Below the pieces are notes generated by a model, which saw only the letters and a program-made list of their open reading frames with translations, ran no database searches and was not told the DNA's origin. The position numbers and the translations under genes were made by a program. Below are positions 36,629-44,932 of a stretch of 64,000 bases of DNA, piece by piece (positions within the stretch are counted from its first letter, which is position 1; every line of letters starts with the position of its first letter). This stretch comes from Dyella_A sp051962475 (GTDB lineage: Bacteria; Pseudomonadota; Gammaproteobacteria; Xanthomonadales; Rhodanobacteraceae), in contig NZ_JBQCCF010000036.1 of NCBI RefSeq assembly GCF_051962475.1, positions 54,057 to 118,056 of the forward strand, written 5' to 3'.

Positions 36629-38041
36629 ATGCATCGATGCCCCATCGCGCGATCCGGTCGCCACCCAGCCGTCACGGCGCGCCTTGGCCGCGGCCTGTCT
36701 GCGCTGGCGCTCACCCTGCTGGCCGGCTGCGCCGCCTATCGTCCGCTGCCGCTGCCGGCCGGGCGCGGGGCGGGCAGCGTCGGCCAGCTCAGCGCCCCGC
36801 TGCCGGCGCACGCGTGGCTGCCGGCACATCGCTTCGATCCCGCCGACGGGCTGGACGTGACCGAGCTGGCCACGCTGGCGGTGGCGAACAACCCGGACTT
36901 GCGCTCCAAGCGCGATGCGCTGGGCCTGGCGCGGGCGCAGGCGTTCGCCGCCGGTCTGCTGCCGGACCCCCAGCTCGCCCTGGGCGCGGATTTTCCCCGC
37001 AGCAACGCCCCCGGCCTCACCAGCGCATACAGCGCGGGCATCAGCGCCGACCTGGCCGCCCTGCTCAACCGTTCGTCGCGCGTTGCCGCCGCCCGCAGCC
37101 AGACGCAGCAGGTGAACCTGGACCTGCTGTGGGCCGAGTGGCAGACCGTGACGCAGGCGCGCGTGCTGTTCGAGCAGGTGACCACGCTGCAGGCCAAGGA
37201 GGTTCGGCTGCGACGCGAGCGCGACGCGCTGGCGCCGCTGGCTGCACAGGTGCAGACCGCACTGCGCGCCGGCAACCTCACCCACGATGCCGCAAGCGCC
37301 GGCCTCAACGCGCTCGCCGACGTACGCCACCGCCTGGACGACAACACCGTGGCGCTGCATCAGGCCGAGGCCGACCTGCACGGCCTGCTGGGCCTGGCGC
37401 AGGATGCGCCGATCGACCTGGTCGGCCCGCCGTGGCGCGACGACCCGTCACCCGCCGCAGTACAACGCGCGCTGGATGCGCTGCCGCAGCACCGGCCCGA
37501 CCTGCTCGCCCTGCAGGCCGGCTACGCGTCGCAGGAGGCAAACCTGCGCGGCGCGATCCGCGCGCAGTTCCCGGCGATCACGCTCGGCTTCAACACCGCG
37601 CGCGACACCAGCGCGGTCTACACCCACGGCGTCACGCTGGGCATCACGCTGCCGCTGTTCGACCGCAACCGGGGCAACATCGCCATCGCCACGGCGACCC
37701 GCCAGCAGCTGCGCGACGACTACGCCGCGCGCGTGCTCGCCACGCGCACCGACATCCGCCGTCTCACCGACGACCTGGCCACGCTGACCCGCGCCGCCGC
37801 CGCGCAGGACCGCCACGCCCACGAACTGGCACAGGCGCGCCGTGCCGCCGAGCTCACCTGGCAGCACGGCGAGCTGGACTGGCCGACCTACCTGACGATC
37901 CGCGCCAACGCGCTCGGCGCCGACCTCGACCGACTGGACCTGCGCCAGCGGCGCGCCACCGCCGCGATCGCACTGAGCGCGCTGCTGGGCAGCACCGATC
38001 TCACTCCCGCGTCCCCACCCGCACGAGCCGCCACGCCATGA
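36629..38041 (+). CDS. TolC-family outer membrane efflux lipoprotein
   Basis: 470 aa. Lipoprotein signal with lipobox LLAGC (Cys34). The body has the two repeated OEP coiled-coil segments of TolC/CusC-type channels (about 85-270 and 290-450) with Ala-rich heptads. It supplies the outer-membrane duct of a tripartite RND pump. Its stop overlaps the adaptor gene start (ATGA), so the three pump genes are translationally coupled. The order channel-adaptor-pump resembles cus/czc loci. Confidence 0.87.
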   Translation: MHRCPIARSGRHPAVTARLGRGLSALALTLLAGCAAYRPLPLPAGRGAGSVGQLSAPLPAHAWLPAHRFDPADGLDVTELATLAVANNPDLRSKRDALGLARAQAFAAGLLPDPQLALGADFPRSNAPGLTSAYSAGISADLAALLNRSSRVAAARSQTQQVNLDLLWAEWQTVTQARVLFEQVTTLQAKEVRLRRERDALAPLAAQVQTALRAGNLTHDAASAGLNALADVRHRLDDNTVALHQAEADLHGLLGLAQDAPIDLVGPPWRDDPSPAAVQRALDALPQHRPDLLALQAGYASQEANLRGAIRAQFPAITLGFNTARDTSAVYTHGVTLGITLPLFDRNRGNIAIATATRQQLRDDYAARVLATRTDIRRLTDDLATLTRAAAAQDRHAHELAQARRAAELTWQHGELDWPTYLTIRANALGADLDRLDLRQRRATAAIALSALLGSTDLTPASPPARAATP

Positions 38042-39126
38042 TGCCGATCCGCGTCATGCCTTCCCTCCGCCCGCTGCTGCTGTGGCTGCCGCTGGCCGCC
38101 CTGCTGGCCGGATGCTCCAGCGGCCAGGGCGACGATCATGACTCTGGCAGCGCGGCCGGCGCGCGCGGCGCGGTCGCCGTCACCACCATGGTGCCCAAGC
38201 AGCAAGCCTTCCATGACACCGTGCAGGCCTGGGGCAGCGCGGTCAGCGATCCGCAGCGCGCCCGCATGATCGACCTCGGCCACGGCGGTCAGGTGCAGGC
38301 GCTGATGGTGAGCGCCGGGCAACGCGTGCGGCGCGGCGAACCGCTGCTGGTGATCGCGCCGGACCCGGCCGCCCGCAACGCGTATCGCCAGGCACTGAGC
38401 GCACGCCAACTCGCGCAGAGCGAGCTCGTCCGCTTCCAGGCGTTGGCCCGCCAGCGACTGGCGACGCAGTCGCAACTGGCCGCGGCGCGCAAGGCGCTGG
38501 CTGATGCCGAGGCCACGCTCGCCGCGCAACGCGCGCTGGGTGGCGGCGCGGCCGAGGAGACGGTGACGGCACCGGCCGACGGTGTGGTGACCAGCCGCAA
38601 CGTCGGCCAGGGCGAGCGCTTCACCGCCAACGCAGCGCTGCTTTCCTTCACGCCCGATCAGGCGCTGGTCGCCGAACTGGGCGTGCAGCCGCCGGACGGC
38701 AGCAAGCTGCACGCCGGCATGGCGGTGCGCTTGCGCGGCGCCTACGGCGACGCCCCCACACTCGCCGGCACGCTGACGATGATCGGCGCGTCGATCGATC
38801 CGCAGAGCCACCTGCTGCCGGCGCGGGTCAGCCTGCCGGCGCAGGCCGGCGCCACGCTGGTGGCCGGCACGCCGCTGCAGGCCACCATCGAGACCCGCGA
38901 CGTCACCGCCTGGGCCGTGCCGCGCGACGCCGTGCTACACGACGATCACGGCGACTACCTGTTCCAGCTCGATCATGGCAAAGCCAAGCGCGTCGACGTG
39001 ACCCTGCGCAGCCCCGACGGCGATCCGGTGGGCGTGCTCGGGTCACTCGATACGAAGGCCCCGGTGATCGTGCAGGGCGTATACGAACTCCAGGACGGCG
39101 ACGCCGTGCAGGAGTCGGCACGGTGA
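38038..39126 (+). CDS. RND efflux periplasmic adaptor (membrane fusion protein)
   Basis: 362 aa. Lipobox LLAGC with Cys26; then a barrel-sandwich half-motif (GGQVQALMVSAGQRVRRGEPLLVIAP), a short alpha-hairpin (about 115-175), the second half (VTAPADGVVTSRNVGQGERF) and a beta-barrel. Bridges the TolC-type channel and the RND pump. ATG 38038 overlaps the upstream stop by 4 bp; the pump gene starts inside this gene's stop (GTGA). No His- or Met-rich metal-binding extension is visible. Confidence 0.88.
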   Translation: MMPIRVMPSLRPLLLWLPLAALLAGCSSGQGDDHDSGSAAGARGAVAVTTMVPKQQAFHDTVQAWGSAVSDPQRARMIDLGHGGQVQALMVSAGQRVRRGEPLLVIAPDPAARNAYRQALSARQLAQSELVRFQALARQRLATQSQLAAARKALADAEATLAAQRALGGGAAEETVTAPADGVVTSRNVGQGERFTANAALLSFTPDQALVAELGVQPPDGSKLHAGMAVRLRGAYGDAPTLAGTLTMIGASIDPQSHLLPARVSLPAQAGATLVAGTPLQATIETRDVTAWAVPRDAVLHDDHGDYLFQLDHGKAKRVDVTLRSPDGDPVGVLGSLDTKAPVIVQGVYELQDGDAVQESAR

Positions 39127-42100
39127 ACCTCTCGCTGTGGATGCAACGGCACCGGCGCTCGCTGCTGTTTCTCGCCCTAATGCTGGCGCTCGGTGGCATC
39201 GCCAGCGCGTTCCTGATGCCGGTGGCGCTTTTTCCCAACGTCGCGTTTCCGCGCGTGCAGGTAACGCTGGACGCGGGCGACCGCCCGGCCGACCAGATGG
39301 CGATCGAGGTGACTACGCCGGTAGAGGAAGCGGTGCGCCGCGTGCGCGGCGTGCGCGACGTGCGTTCCACCACCAGCCGCGGCAGCGCCGAGATCGCGGT
39401 CACCTTCGACTGGGGCGCGGACATGGCCGCCGCACTGCAGGAGGTGAACGCCGCCGCCGGGCAGATCCTGCCGCAACTGCCGGCCGGCACCGCGCTCGAA
39501 ACGCGGCGGATGGACCCCACCACCTTCCCGGTACTGGCCTACAGCCTGCGCTCGCACACGCTCTCGCCCACCGCCCTGCATGACCTGGCCGAGTACCAGC
39601 TGCGTCCGCTGCTGAGCGGCATCAACGGCGTGGCGCAGGTAGGCGTGCAGGGCGGCGAGGTGGCCGAGTTCCACGCCGACGTCGATCCGGCCAAGCTGCG
39701 CGCGTTCGGCCTCAGCCTCGCCGACGTCAGCCAGGCCGTGACCCGCGCCGCCACCGTCGACGCGATGGGCCGCGTGTCCGACCACTACAAGCTGTACCTG
39801 CTGCTGGCGGACAACCAGCCGCGGACGATCGCCGCGCTGGGCGACATCGTGCTGCGCGCCACGCCGGACGGCATGGTGCGCCTGCGCGACGTGGCGACGA
39901 TCCGGCTCGATCACGTGCCGCAGTGGATCAAGGTCAACGCCGACGGCCAGAACGCGGTGCTGTTGCAGGTCTACCAGCAGCCCGACGGCAACAGCGTGCA
40001 GATCGCCCGCGAGGTGAAGCAGCACCTGGCCGACTTCGCGCCGCAGATGCCGGCCGGGGTGAACCTGGCCAACTGGTACGACCAGACCCAGCTGGTGACC
40101 CACGCCGCCGGCAGCGTGCGCGACGCGATCCTGATCGGCATCGCGCTGGCCGGGCTGGTGCTGTTCGCGTTCCTGCGCAACACGCGGGTGATCTTCATCG
40201 CGCTGATCGTGGTGCCCGCCGTGCTGGCGATCACCGTACTGCTGCTGCGCGTGCTGGGCATGAGCTTCAACATGATGTCGCTGGGCGGCATGGCCGCCGC
40301 GGTGGGCCTGATCATCGACGACGTGATCGTGATGCTCGAACACATCATGCGCAGGCTCGGCAGCGACAGCGGCGACGAGCAGACGCACGCGCGCATCGCC
40401 GGCGCGGCCTGGGAGTTCACTCGCCCGCTGACCGGCTCCAGCGCGGCCACGGTGGTGATCTTCCTGCCGCTGGCGTTTCTCTCCGGCGTCACCGGCGCGT
40501 TCTTCAAGGCGCTGTCGCTGACCATGGCCAGCGCGCTGATCATTTCCTACCTGCTGACCTGGATCGCCGTGCCGCTGCTGGCCGAACGCCTGCTCGACAA
40601 GCGTCACCGCGCCGAGCATCCTCCCGGGCGCTTCACCCGGCGCATGATGGCCGGCTACGAGCGCACGCTGCAGGCGTGGCTGAAGCGGCCGCTGCTGATC
40701 CTGTGGCTGGTGGTGCCTTTGCTGGTGGTCGGCGGCTTTGCCTACACGCGAGTGGGCACCGGCTTCATGCCGAGCATGGACGAGGGCGGCTTCATCCTCG
40801 ACTACCGCTCCGACCCGGGCACTTCGCTGGCGGAAACCGATCGCCTGCTACGTCAGGTGGAAGCGATCATCCGCGCCAATCCCTATGTGGACACCTACTC
40901 GCGGCGCACCGGCCTGCAGCTCGGCGGTGGCCTCACCGAGGCCAACGAGGGCGACTTCTTCGTGCGCTTGAAGAGCGGTCCGCGACCCAGCACCGAGCAG
41001 GTGATGGAGCAAGTGCGCAGCAAGGTGGAAGCGCAGGTGCCGGGGCTGGACGTGGAACTGGCGCAGCTGATGGAAGACCTGATCGGCGACCTGGTGGCGG
41101 TGCCGCAGCCGATCGAGGTGCAGCTGTACGGCGACGATCCCAAGCAGCTCGGCGCCACCGCCGGCAAGGTGGCCGCGTTGGTCGACAAGATCAACGGCGT
41201 GGTCGGCGTACGCGACGGCATCAACCCGGCCGGCGACGCGCTGGACATCCATGTCGATCCGGCCCGTGCGGGTCTGCTGGGGCTCGATCCGGTGGGCGTG
41301 GTCGATCAGGTGAACGCAGCGATCGACGGCACCGTGGCCGCGCGTCTGCCCACCGGCGGCAAGCTGGTCGGCGTGCGCGTGCGCATTCCCGAGAGCGCAC
41401 GCAGGCGTCTTGACCAGATCGCGTCGCTGCCGATCCGCGCCGCCGACGGCCACCTGCTGCCGCTGTCGCAGGTGGCCACGCTGACGCCGGTGCAGGGCCA
41501 GCCGCAGATCACCCGCGACAACCTCAAACGCATGGTCGCGGTGACTGGACGCATCAGCGGCCGCAGCCTGGGCTCGGCGATCGCCGACGTGAAGGCCGCG
41601 CTGGCCAAACCCGGCGTACTGCCGAAAGGCATGTTCTATCAGCTCGGCGGCCTCTATCAGCAGCAGCAGCAGGCTTTCCGCGGGCTCACCATCGTGATGG
41701 TGGCGGCGATCGCGCTGGTGTTTACCCTGCTGCTGTTCCTGTACGAGAGTTTCCGCGTGGCGCTGGCGATCCTGGCCATGCCGCTGCTGGCGCTGCCGGC
41801 GGTGTTCATCGGGCTGTGGCTGACCGGCATCGAGCTCAACATCTCCTCGATGATGGGCATGACGATGATCGTGGGCATCGTCACCGAGGTGGCGATCTTT
41901 TATTTCTCCGAGCTGCAGCAGGCCGACGACGACGAGGCGCAGCGCGAGCTGCCGCTGCACGATGCGCTGAGTCGCGCCGGCCAGCACCGTACGCGGCCGA
42001 TCCTGATGTCCACCCTCGCCGCCATCCTGACCCTGCTGCCGCTGGCGCTGGCGATCGGCCAGGGCTCGCAGATGCAGCAGCCGCTGGCGGTGGCCATCAT

Positions 42101-42191
42101 CGCCGGCATGCTGTTGCAACTTCCGCTGGTGTTGCTGGTGATGCCGGTGCTGTATGCCGTGCTGCGCCGGCATCGCCGTGCCGCGGCCTGA
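39123..42191 (+). CDS. RND-superfamily efflux pump inner-membrane subunit
   Basis: 1022 aa with the RND duplication: TM1, a large periplasmic loop, TM2-6, TM7, a second periplasmic loop, TM8-12. The proton relay pair Asp399-Asp400 is visible in GLIIDDVIVMLEH; the HAE-type drug pumps have such a pair, whereas metal pumps usually have a different motif here. Gene order with the channel first is metal-pump-like, so the substrate class is open. GTG start overlaps the adaptor stop by 4 bp. The beta-propeller gene follows 40 bp downstream. Confidence 0.88.
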   Translation: MNLSLWMQRHRRSLLFLALMLALGGIASAFLMPVALFPNVAFPRVQVTLDAGDRPADQMAIEVTTPVEEAVRRVRGVRDVRSTTSRGSAEIAVTFDWGADMAAALQEVNAAAGQILPQLPAGTALETRRMDPTTFPVLAYSLRSHTLSPTALHDLAEYQLRPLLSGINGVAQVGVQGGEVAEFHADVDPAKLRAFGLSLADVSQAVTRAATVDAMGRVSDHYKLYLLLADNQPRTIAALGDIVLRATPDGMVRLRDVATIRLDHVPQWIKVNADGQNAVLLQVYQQPDGNSVQIAREVKQHLADFAPQMPAGVNLANWYDQTQLVTHAAGSVRDAILIGIALAGLVLFAFLRNTRVIFIALIVVPAVLAITVLLLRVLGMSFNMMSLGGMAAAVGLIIDDVIVMLEHIMRRLGSDSGDEQTHARIAGAAWEFTRPLTGSSAATVVIFLPLAFLSGVTGAFFKALSLTMASALIISYLLTWIAVPLLAERLLDKRHRAEHPPGRFTRRMMAGYERTLQAWLKRPLLILWLVVPLLVVGGFAYTRVGTGFMPSMDEGGFILDYRSDPGTSLAETDRLLRQVEAIIRANPYVDTYSRRTGLQLGGGLTEANEGDFFVRLKSGPRPSTEQVMEQVRSKVEAQVPGLDVELAQLMEDLIGDLVAVPQPIEVQLYGDDPKQLGATAGKVAALVDKINGVVGVRDGINPAGDALDIHVDPARAGLLGLDPVGVVDQVNAAIDGTVAARLPTGGKLVGVRVRIPESARRRLDQIASLPIRAADGHLLPLSQVATLTPVQGQPQITRDNLKRMVAVTGRISGRSLGSAIADVKAALAKPGVLPKGMFYQLGGLYQQQQQAFRGLTIVMVAAIALVFTLLLFLYESFRVALAILAMPLLALPAVFIGLWLTGIELNISSMMGMTMIVGIVTEVAIFYFSELQQADDDEAQRELPLHDALSRAGQHRTRPILMSTLAAILTLLPLALAIGQGSQMQQPLAVAIIAGMLLQLPLVLLVMPVLYAVLRRHRRAAA

Positions 42192-42231
42192 TCGCCTCCA
42201 CGCTCACCTCACCCACCGTAAGGGAACCACC

Positions 42232-43263
42232 ATGAAGCCACCGCTGCGCTCGGCCCTGCCTCTCGCACTCGCCCTGCTGCTGGCGCCGTTCGCTCCCGCG
42301 CACGCCGGCGGTGCGGCTCCGTTGAAAGTGATCGACCGCTGGCCGCTGGGCGGCCACGGCGGCTGGGATTACCTCTCCGTGGATGCACCGCACCGGCATC
42401 TGTTCGTCAGCCGCGGCGACCGCGTGGTAGTGGTGGACCTGGCCAACGGCAAGCCAGTCGGCACCATCGCCAATACTGCCGGCGTGCACGGCGCCGCCGT
42501 CGCCGACGATCTCGGGCAAGGCTTCACCAGCAACGGCGCGAGCGCCTCGGTGACGGTGTTCGACCTGGCCACGCTCAAGCCGCTGGGCACCGTTGCCGGC
42601 ACCGGCCAGAACCCGGACGCGATCCTCTACGACTCCGCCTCGCACCACGTGTTCACCTTCAACGGCCGCAGCGCCTCGGCCAGCGTGATCGACCCGGCCA
42701 AGCGCGCGGTGATCGCCACCATCGCTCTGCCCGGCAAGCCGGAGTTCGCCCAGGCCGATGGCGCCGGCCACGTCTACGTGAACATCGAGGACAAGGCCGA
42801 GCTGGTCGAACTCGACTCGCACAGCAACGCCGTGCTGCATACCTGGTCGCTGGCGCCGTGCGAGTCGCCCAGCGGACTGGCGCTGGACAACGCGCACCAT
42901 CGCCTGTTCTCGGTGTGCGACAACCGCATCATGGCGGTGACCGATGCTGAAACCGGCAAGCAGGTCGCCACGGTGGCAATCGGCAACGGCCCCGACGCGG
43001 CGGCCTTCGACCCGGCCACCGGCACGATCTACAGTTCCAACGGACAGAGCGGCACGATCACCGCCGTGCACGAAGACGACGCCGACCACTACACCGTCGC
43101 CGCCACCGTTCCCACGCAGAAGAGCGCGCGCACCATGACGCTCGATCCGCAGACCCACCGCCTCTACCTCTCCGCCGCCACGCCGGGCGCCAAGAAGAAC
43201 GCCCGCGGCTGGCCGGAGATGCTGCCGGACAGCTTCACCGTGCTGGTGATCGGCCAGCCCTGA
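42232..43263 (+). CDS. Exported YncE-like beta-propeller protein
   Basis: 343 aa with a Sec signal peptide (LALALLLAPFAPAHAGG). The mature protein has about seven repeats of roughly 40 residues of the YVTN/YncE beta-propeller type (HRHLFVSRGDRVVVVDLANGKPVGTI; HHVFTFNGRSASASVIDPAKRAVIATI; GTIYSSNGQSGTITAV). No catalytic motif. AGGGA precedes ATG 42232. The 40-bp spacing and lack of a terminator make it the last gene of the RND operon, but its role in efflux is unknown. Closed by a strong terminator shared with ssb. Confidence 0.85.
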   Translation: MKPPLRSALPLALALLLAPFAPAHAGGAAPLKVIDRWPLGGHGGWDYLSVDAPHRHLFVSRGDRVVVVDLANGKPVGTIANTAGVHGAAVADDLGQGFTSNGASASVTVFDLATLKPLGTVAGTGQNPDAILYDSASHHVFTFNGRSASASVIDPAKRAVIATIALPGKPEFAQADGAGHVYVNIEDKAELVELDSHSNAVLHTWSLAPCESPSGLALDNAHHRLFSVCDNRIMAVTDAETGKQVATVAIGNGPDAAAFDPATGTIYSSNGQSGTITAVHEDDADHYTVAATVPTQKSARTMTLDPQTHRLYLSAATPGAKKNARGWPEMLPDSFTVLVIGQP

Positions 43264-43285
43264 TCCACACCGACTCCGCACAAGC

Positions 43286-43313
43286 AAAAAGCCCGCATCG
43301 CTGCGGGCTTTTT
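43286..43313. terminator. Bidirectional intrinsic terminator between the propeller gene and ssb
   Basis: Stem AAAAAGCCCGCA ... TGCGGGCTTTTT with a 4-nt loop, T-run on the plus strand and A-run giving a T-run on minus. It lies between two convergent genes (23 bp after one stop, 21 bp after the other). Confidence 0.88.
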
Positions 43314-43334
43314 GTCGAGGCCTGACCGTTTCGA

Positions 43335-43871
43335 TCAGAACGGGATGTCGTCGTCGTCGAAGCCGCCGGTGTCGGCCGGCGCGGGTGCCTGGCGCGGCAT
43401 GTCGTTGCCGCCGCGGTTGTAGTCGCCGCCGCCGCGGTTGCCACCACCGCCCGAACGGCCGCCACCACCGCCGCCCTGGCCGCGCTGCTGGTAGCCGCCA
43501 CCACCGCCACCGCCGCCCATGCCGCCGCCTTCACCGCCGCCGCCGAGCATCTGCATCTCGCTGGCCACGATGTCGGTGCTGTAGCGCTCCACGCCCTGCT
43601 TGTCAGTGTACTTGTCGGTGCGCAGCGAGCCTTCGATGTAGATCTGGCGGCCCTTCTTCAGGTATTCGCCGGCGATCTCGGCCAGGCGGCCGAACAGCTT
43701 CACGCGGTGCCACTCGGTGCGCTCCTGCTTTTCGCCGCTCTGCTTGTCGGTCCAGCTCTCGGAGGTGGCCACGCTGAGCGAGGTGATCGCCGTGCCGCTG
43801 GAGGTGTAGCGCACTTCCGGGTCCGCGCCCAGATTGCCGACCAGGATGACCTTGTTGATACCGCGTGCCAT
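43335..43871 (-). CDS. ssb: Single-stranded DNA-binding protein
   Basis: 178 aa. N-terminal OB-fold about 1-110 (MARGINKVILVGNLGADPE ... KQERTEWHRVKLFGRLAEIAGEYL). A long Gly/Gln-rich linker with runs of Gly follows, then the acidic tail DDDDIPF that binds partner proteins of replication and repair. ATG 43871 is fixed by the family N-terminus, with GAGG 7 nt upstream. The leader has an 8-bp hairpin (43892-43914) and a possible -10 TATGAT on minus at 43968-43973. Confidence 0.97.
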   Translation of the reverse strand: MARGINKVILVGNLGADPEVRYTSSGTAITSLSVATSESWTDKQSGEKQERTEWHRVKLFGRLAEIAGEYLKKGRQIYIEGSLRTDKYTDKQGVERYSTDIVASEMQMLGGGGEGGGMGGGGGGGGYQQRGQGGGGGGRSGGGGNRGGGDYNRGGNDMPRQAPAPADTGGFDDDDIPF

Positions 43872-44106
43872 GGGACTACCTCGCTTTGCTGGGCCGGCGC
43901 GCGCATCGCCGGCCGACGGTCTGGTGTAGCCGGGCGGCTGGCGGTAGCCGCGCCCGACGGACTGCCTATCATAGCCGGCCGCTCCCCTTTCGGCGTGCCC
44001 GCGACCGCGCCGGGCCGCATCCGCCGCCGTGCTGCGCCCGTACATACCGGGGTCTGCCCGACGCCGCTGGCGGCTGGGCATCCCGTTTCCGGCAAGGAGA
44101 ATGCGC

Positions 44107-44922
44107 GTGACCACCGCCCTGTCGCCGGCCACCCGTGCGGCCGCGCTGACCCTGCTGCTTGCCGGCACCGGCCTCGCTGCCGCCCAAACGCCCACGCCCG
44201 ATGCCGGCATTCGCCAGCTCGAAGGCACGGCCTACGCCACCGGTGACGGCCACGTGATGTACCGCGAGTCGCACTGGCTGTTCGACGATGCGCAAGGGCC
44301 GGCGCGACTGGTGCTGTACCGCTGCCCGGACGGGCGCGCGTTTGCCCGCAAGCTGCTGCACGACGACGGCCACGCCCAGGCGCCGGACTTCGAGCTGGTG
44401 GATGGCCGTACCGGCTATCGCGAGGGCGTGCGGCGCGTGGGCGACCAGCGCGTGGTGTTCGTGCGCGCCAACACCACGGCCGCCGAGCGCAGCAAGCCAT
44501 TGGATACCACGCCGCTGCCGGTGATCGACGCCGGCTTCGACGCCTACATCCGCAGTCACTGGGATCGCCTGGGCCGCGGCGAGTCGGACACGGTGCCGTT
44601 CGTGATCCCGAGCCGGCTGGGCACGCTGAAGTTCAGCGTCAAGCGGGTGGAGGACGCCGTCGTGGAAGGACGCCCCGCCCGCCAGTACCGCCTGAGCCTG
44701 GCTAGCTGGATCGGCTTCGCCCTGCCGCACATCGACGTGGCCTACGACGCGCGCAGCCGCTCGCTGCTGCGCTTCGTGGGTCTGGCCAACGTGCACGCCA
44801 GTAACGGCGATAACGTGCGCGCGCGGATCGAGTTCAACCCTACGGACGAGCGTCCCGCCAGGCCGGCTGAGATGATGCAGGCGCGGCAGGCGCCACTGGA
44901 TGGGCGCTGCTCTATTCCCTGA
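44107..44922 (+). CDS. Uncharacterised exported protein
   Basis: 271 aa, not assigned to a named family. Signal peptide (RAAALTLLLAGTGLAAAQ); the mature part is a mixed alpha/beta, probably periplasmic protein with no cysteine pair, membrane helix or catalytic motif I can name. Start choice: AAGGAG (44094-44099) lies 7 nt before GTG 44107 but only 1 nt before the in-frame ATG at 44101, so the GTG is preferred. Divergent from ssb across 235 bp that otherwise hold only the ssb leader and promoter elements. It ends 10 bp before the stop of the convergent GGDEF-EAL gene. Confidence 0.7.
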   Translation: MTTALSPATRAAALTLLLAGTGLAAAQTPTPDAGIRQLEGTAYATGDGHVMYRESHWLFDDAQGPARLVLYRCPDGRAFARKLLHDDGHAQAPDFELVDGRTGYREGVRRVGDQRVVFVRANTTAAERSKPLDTTPLPVIDAGFDAYIRSHWDRLGRGESDTVPFVIPSRLGTLKFSVKRVEDAVVEGRPARQYRLSLASWIGFALPHIDVAYDARSRSLLRFVGLANVHASNGDNVRARIEFNPTDERPARPAEMMQARQAPLDGRCSIP

Positions 44923-44932
44923 CGGCGCCGCA

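Noticed and set aside
36403..38037. Upstream extension of the RND adaptor frame across the TolC gene
   Set aside because: The translation is Arg/Ala/Pro-rich noise; the lipoprotein signal begins exactly at 38038.
43340..43560. Repetitive GGC/GCC tract as a possible DNA repeat element
   Set aside because: It encodes the glycine-rich linker of SSB.
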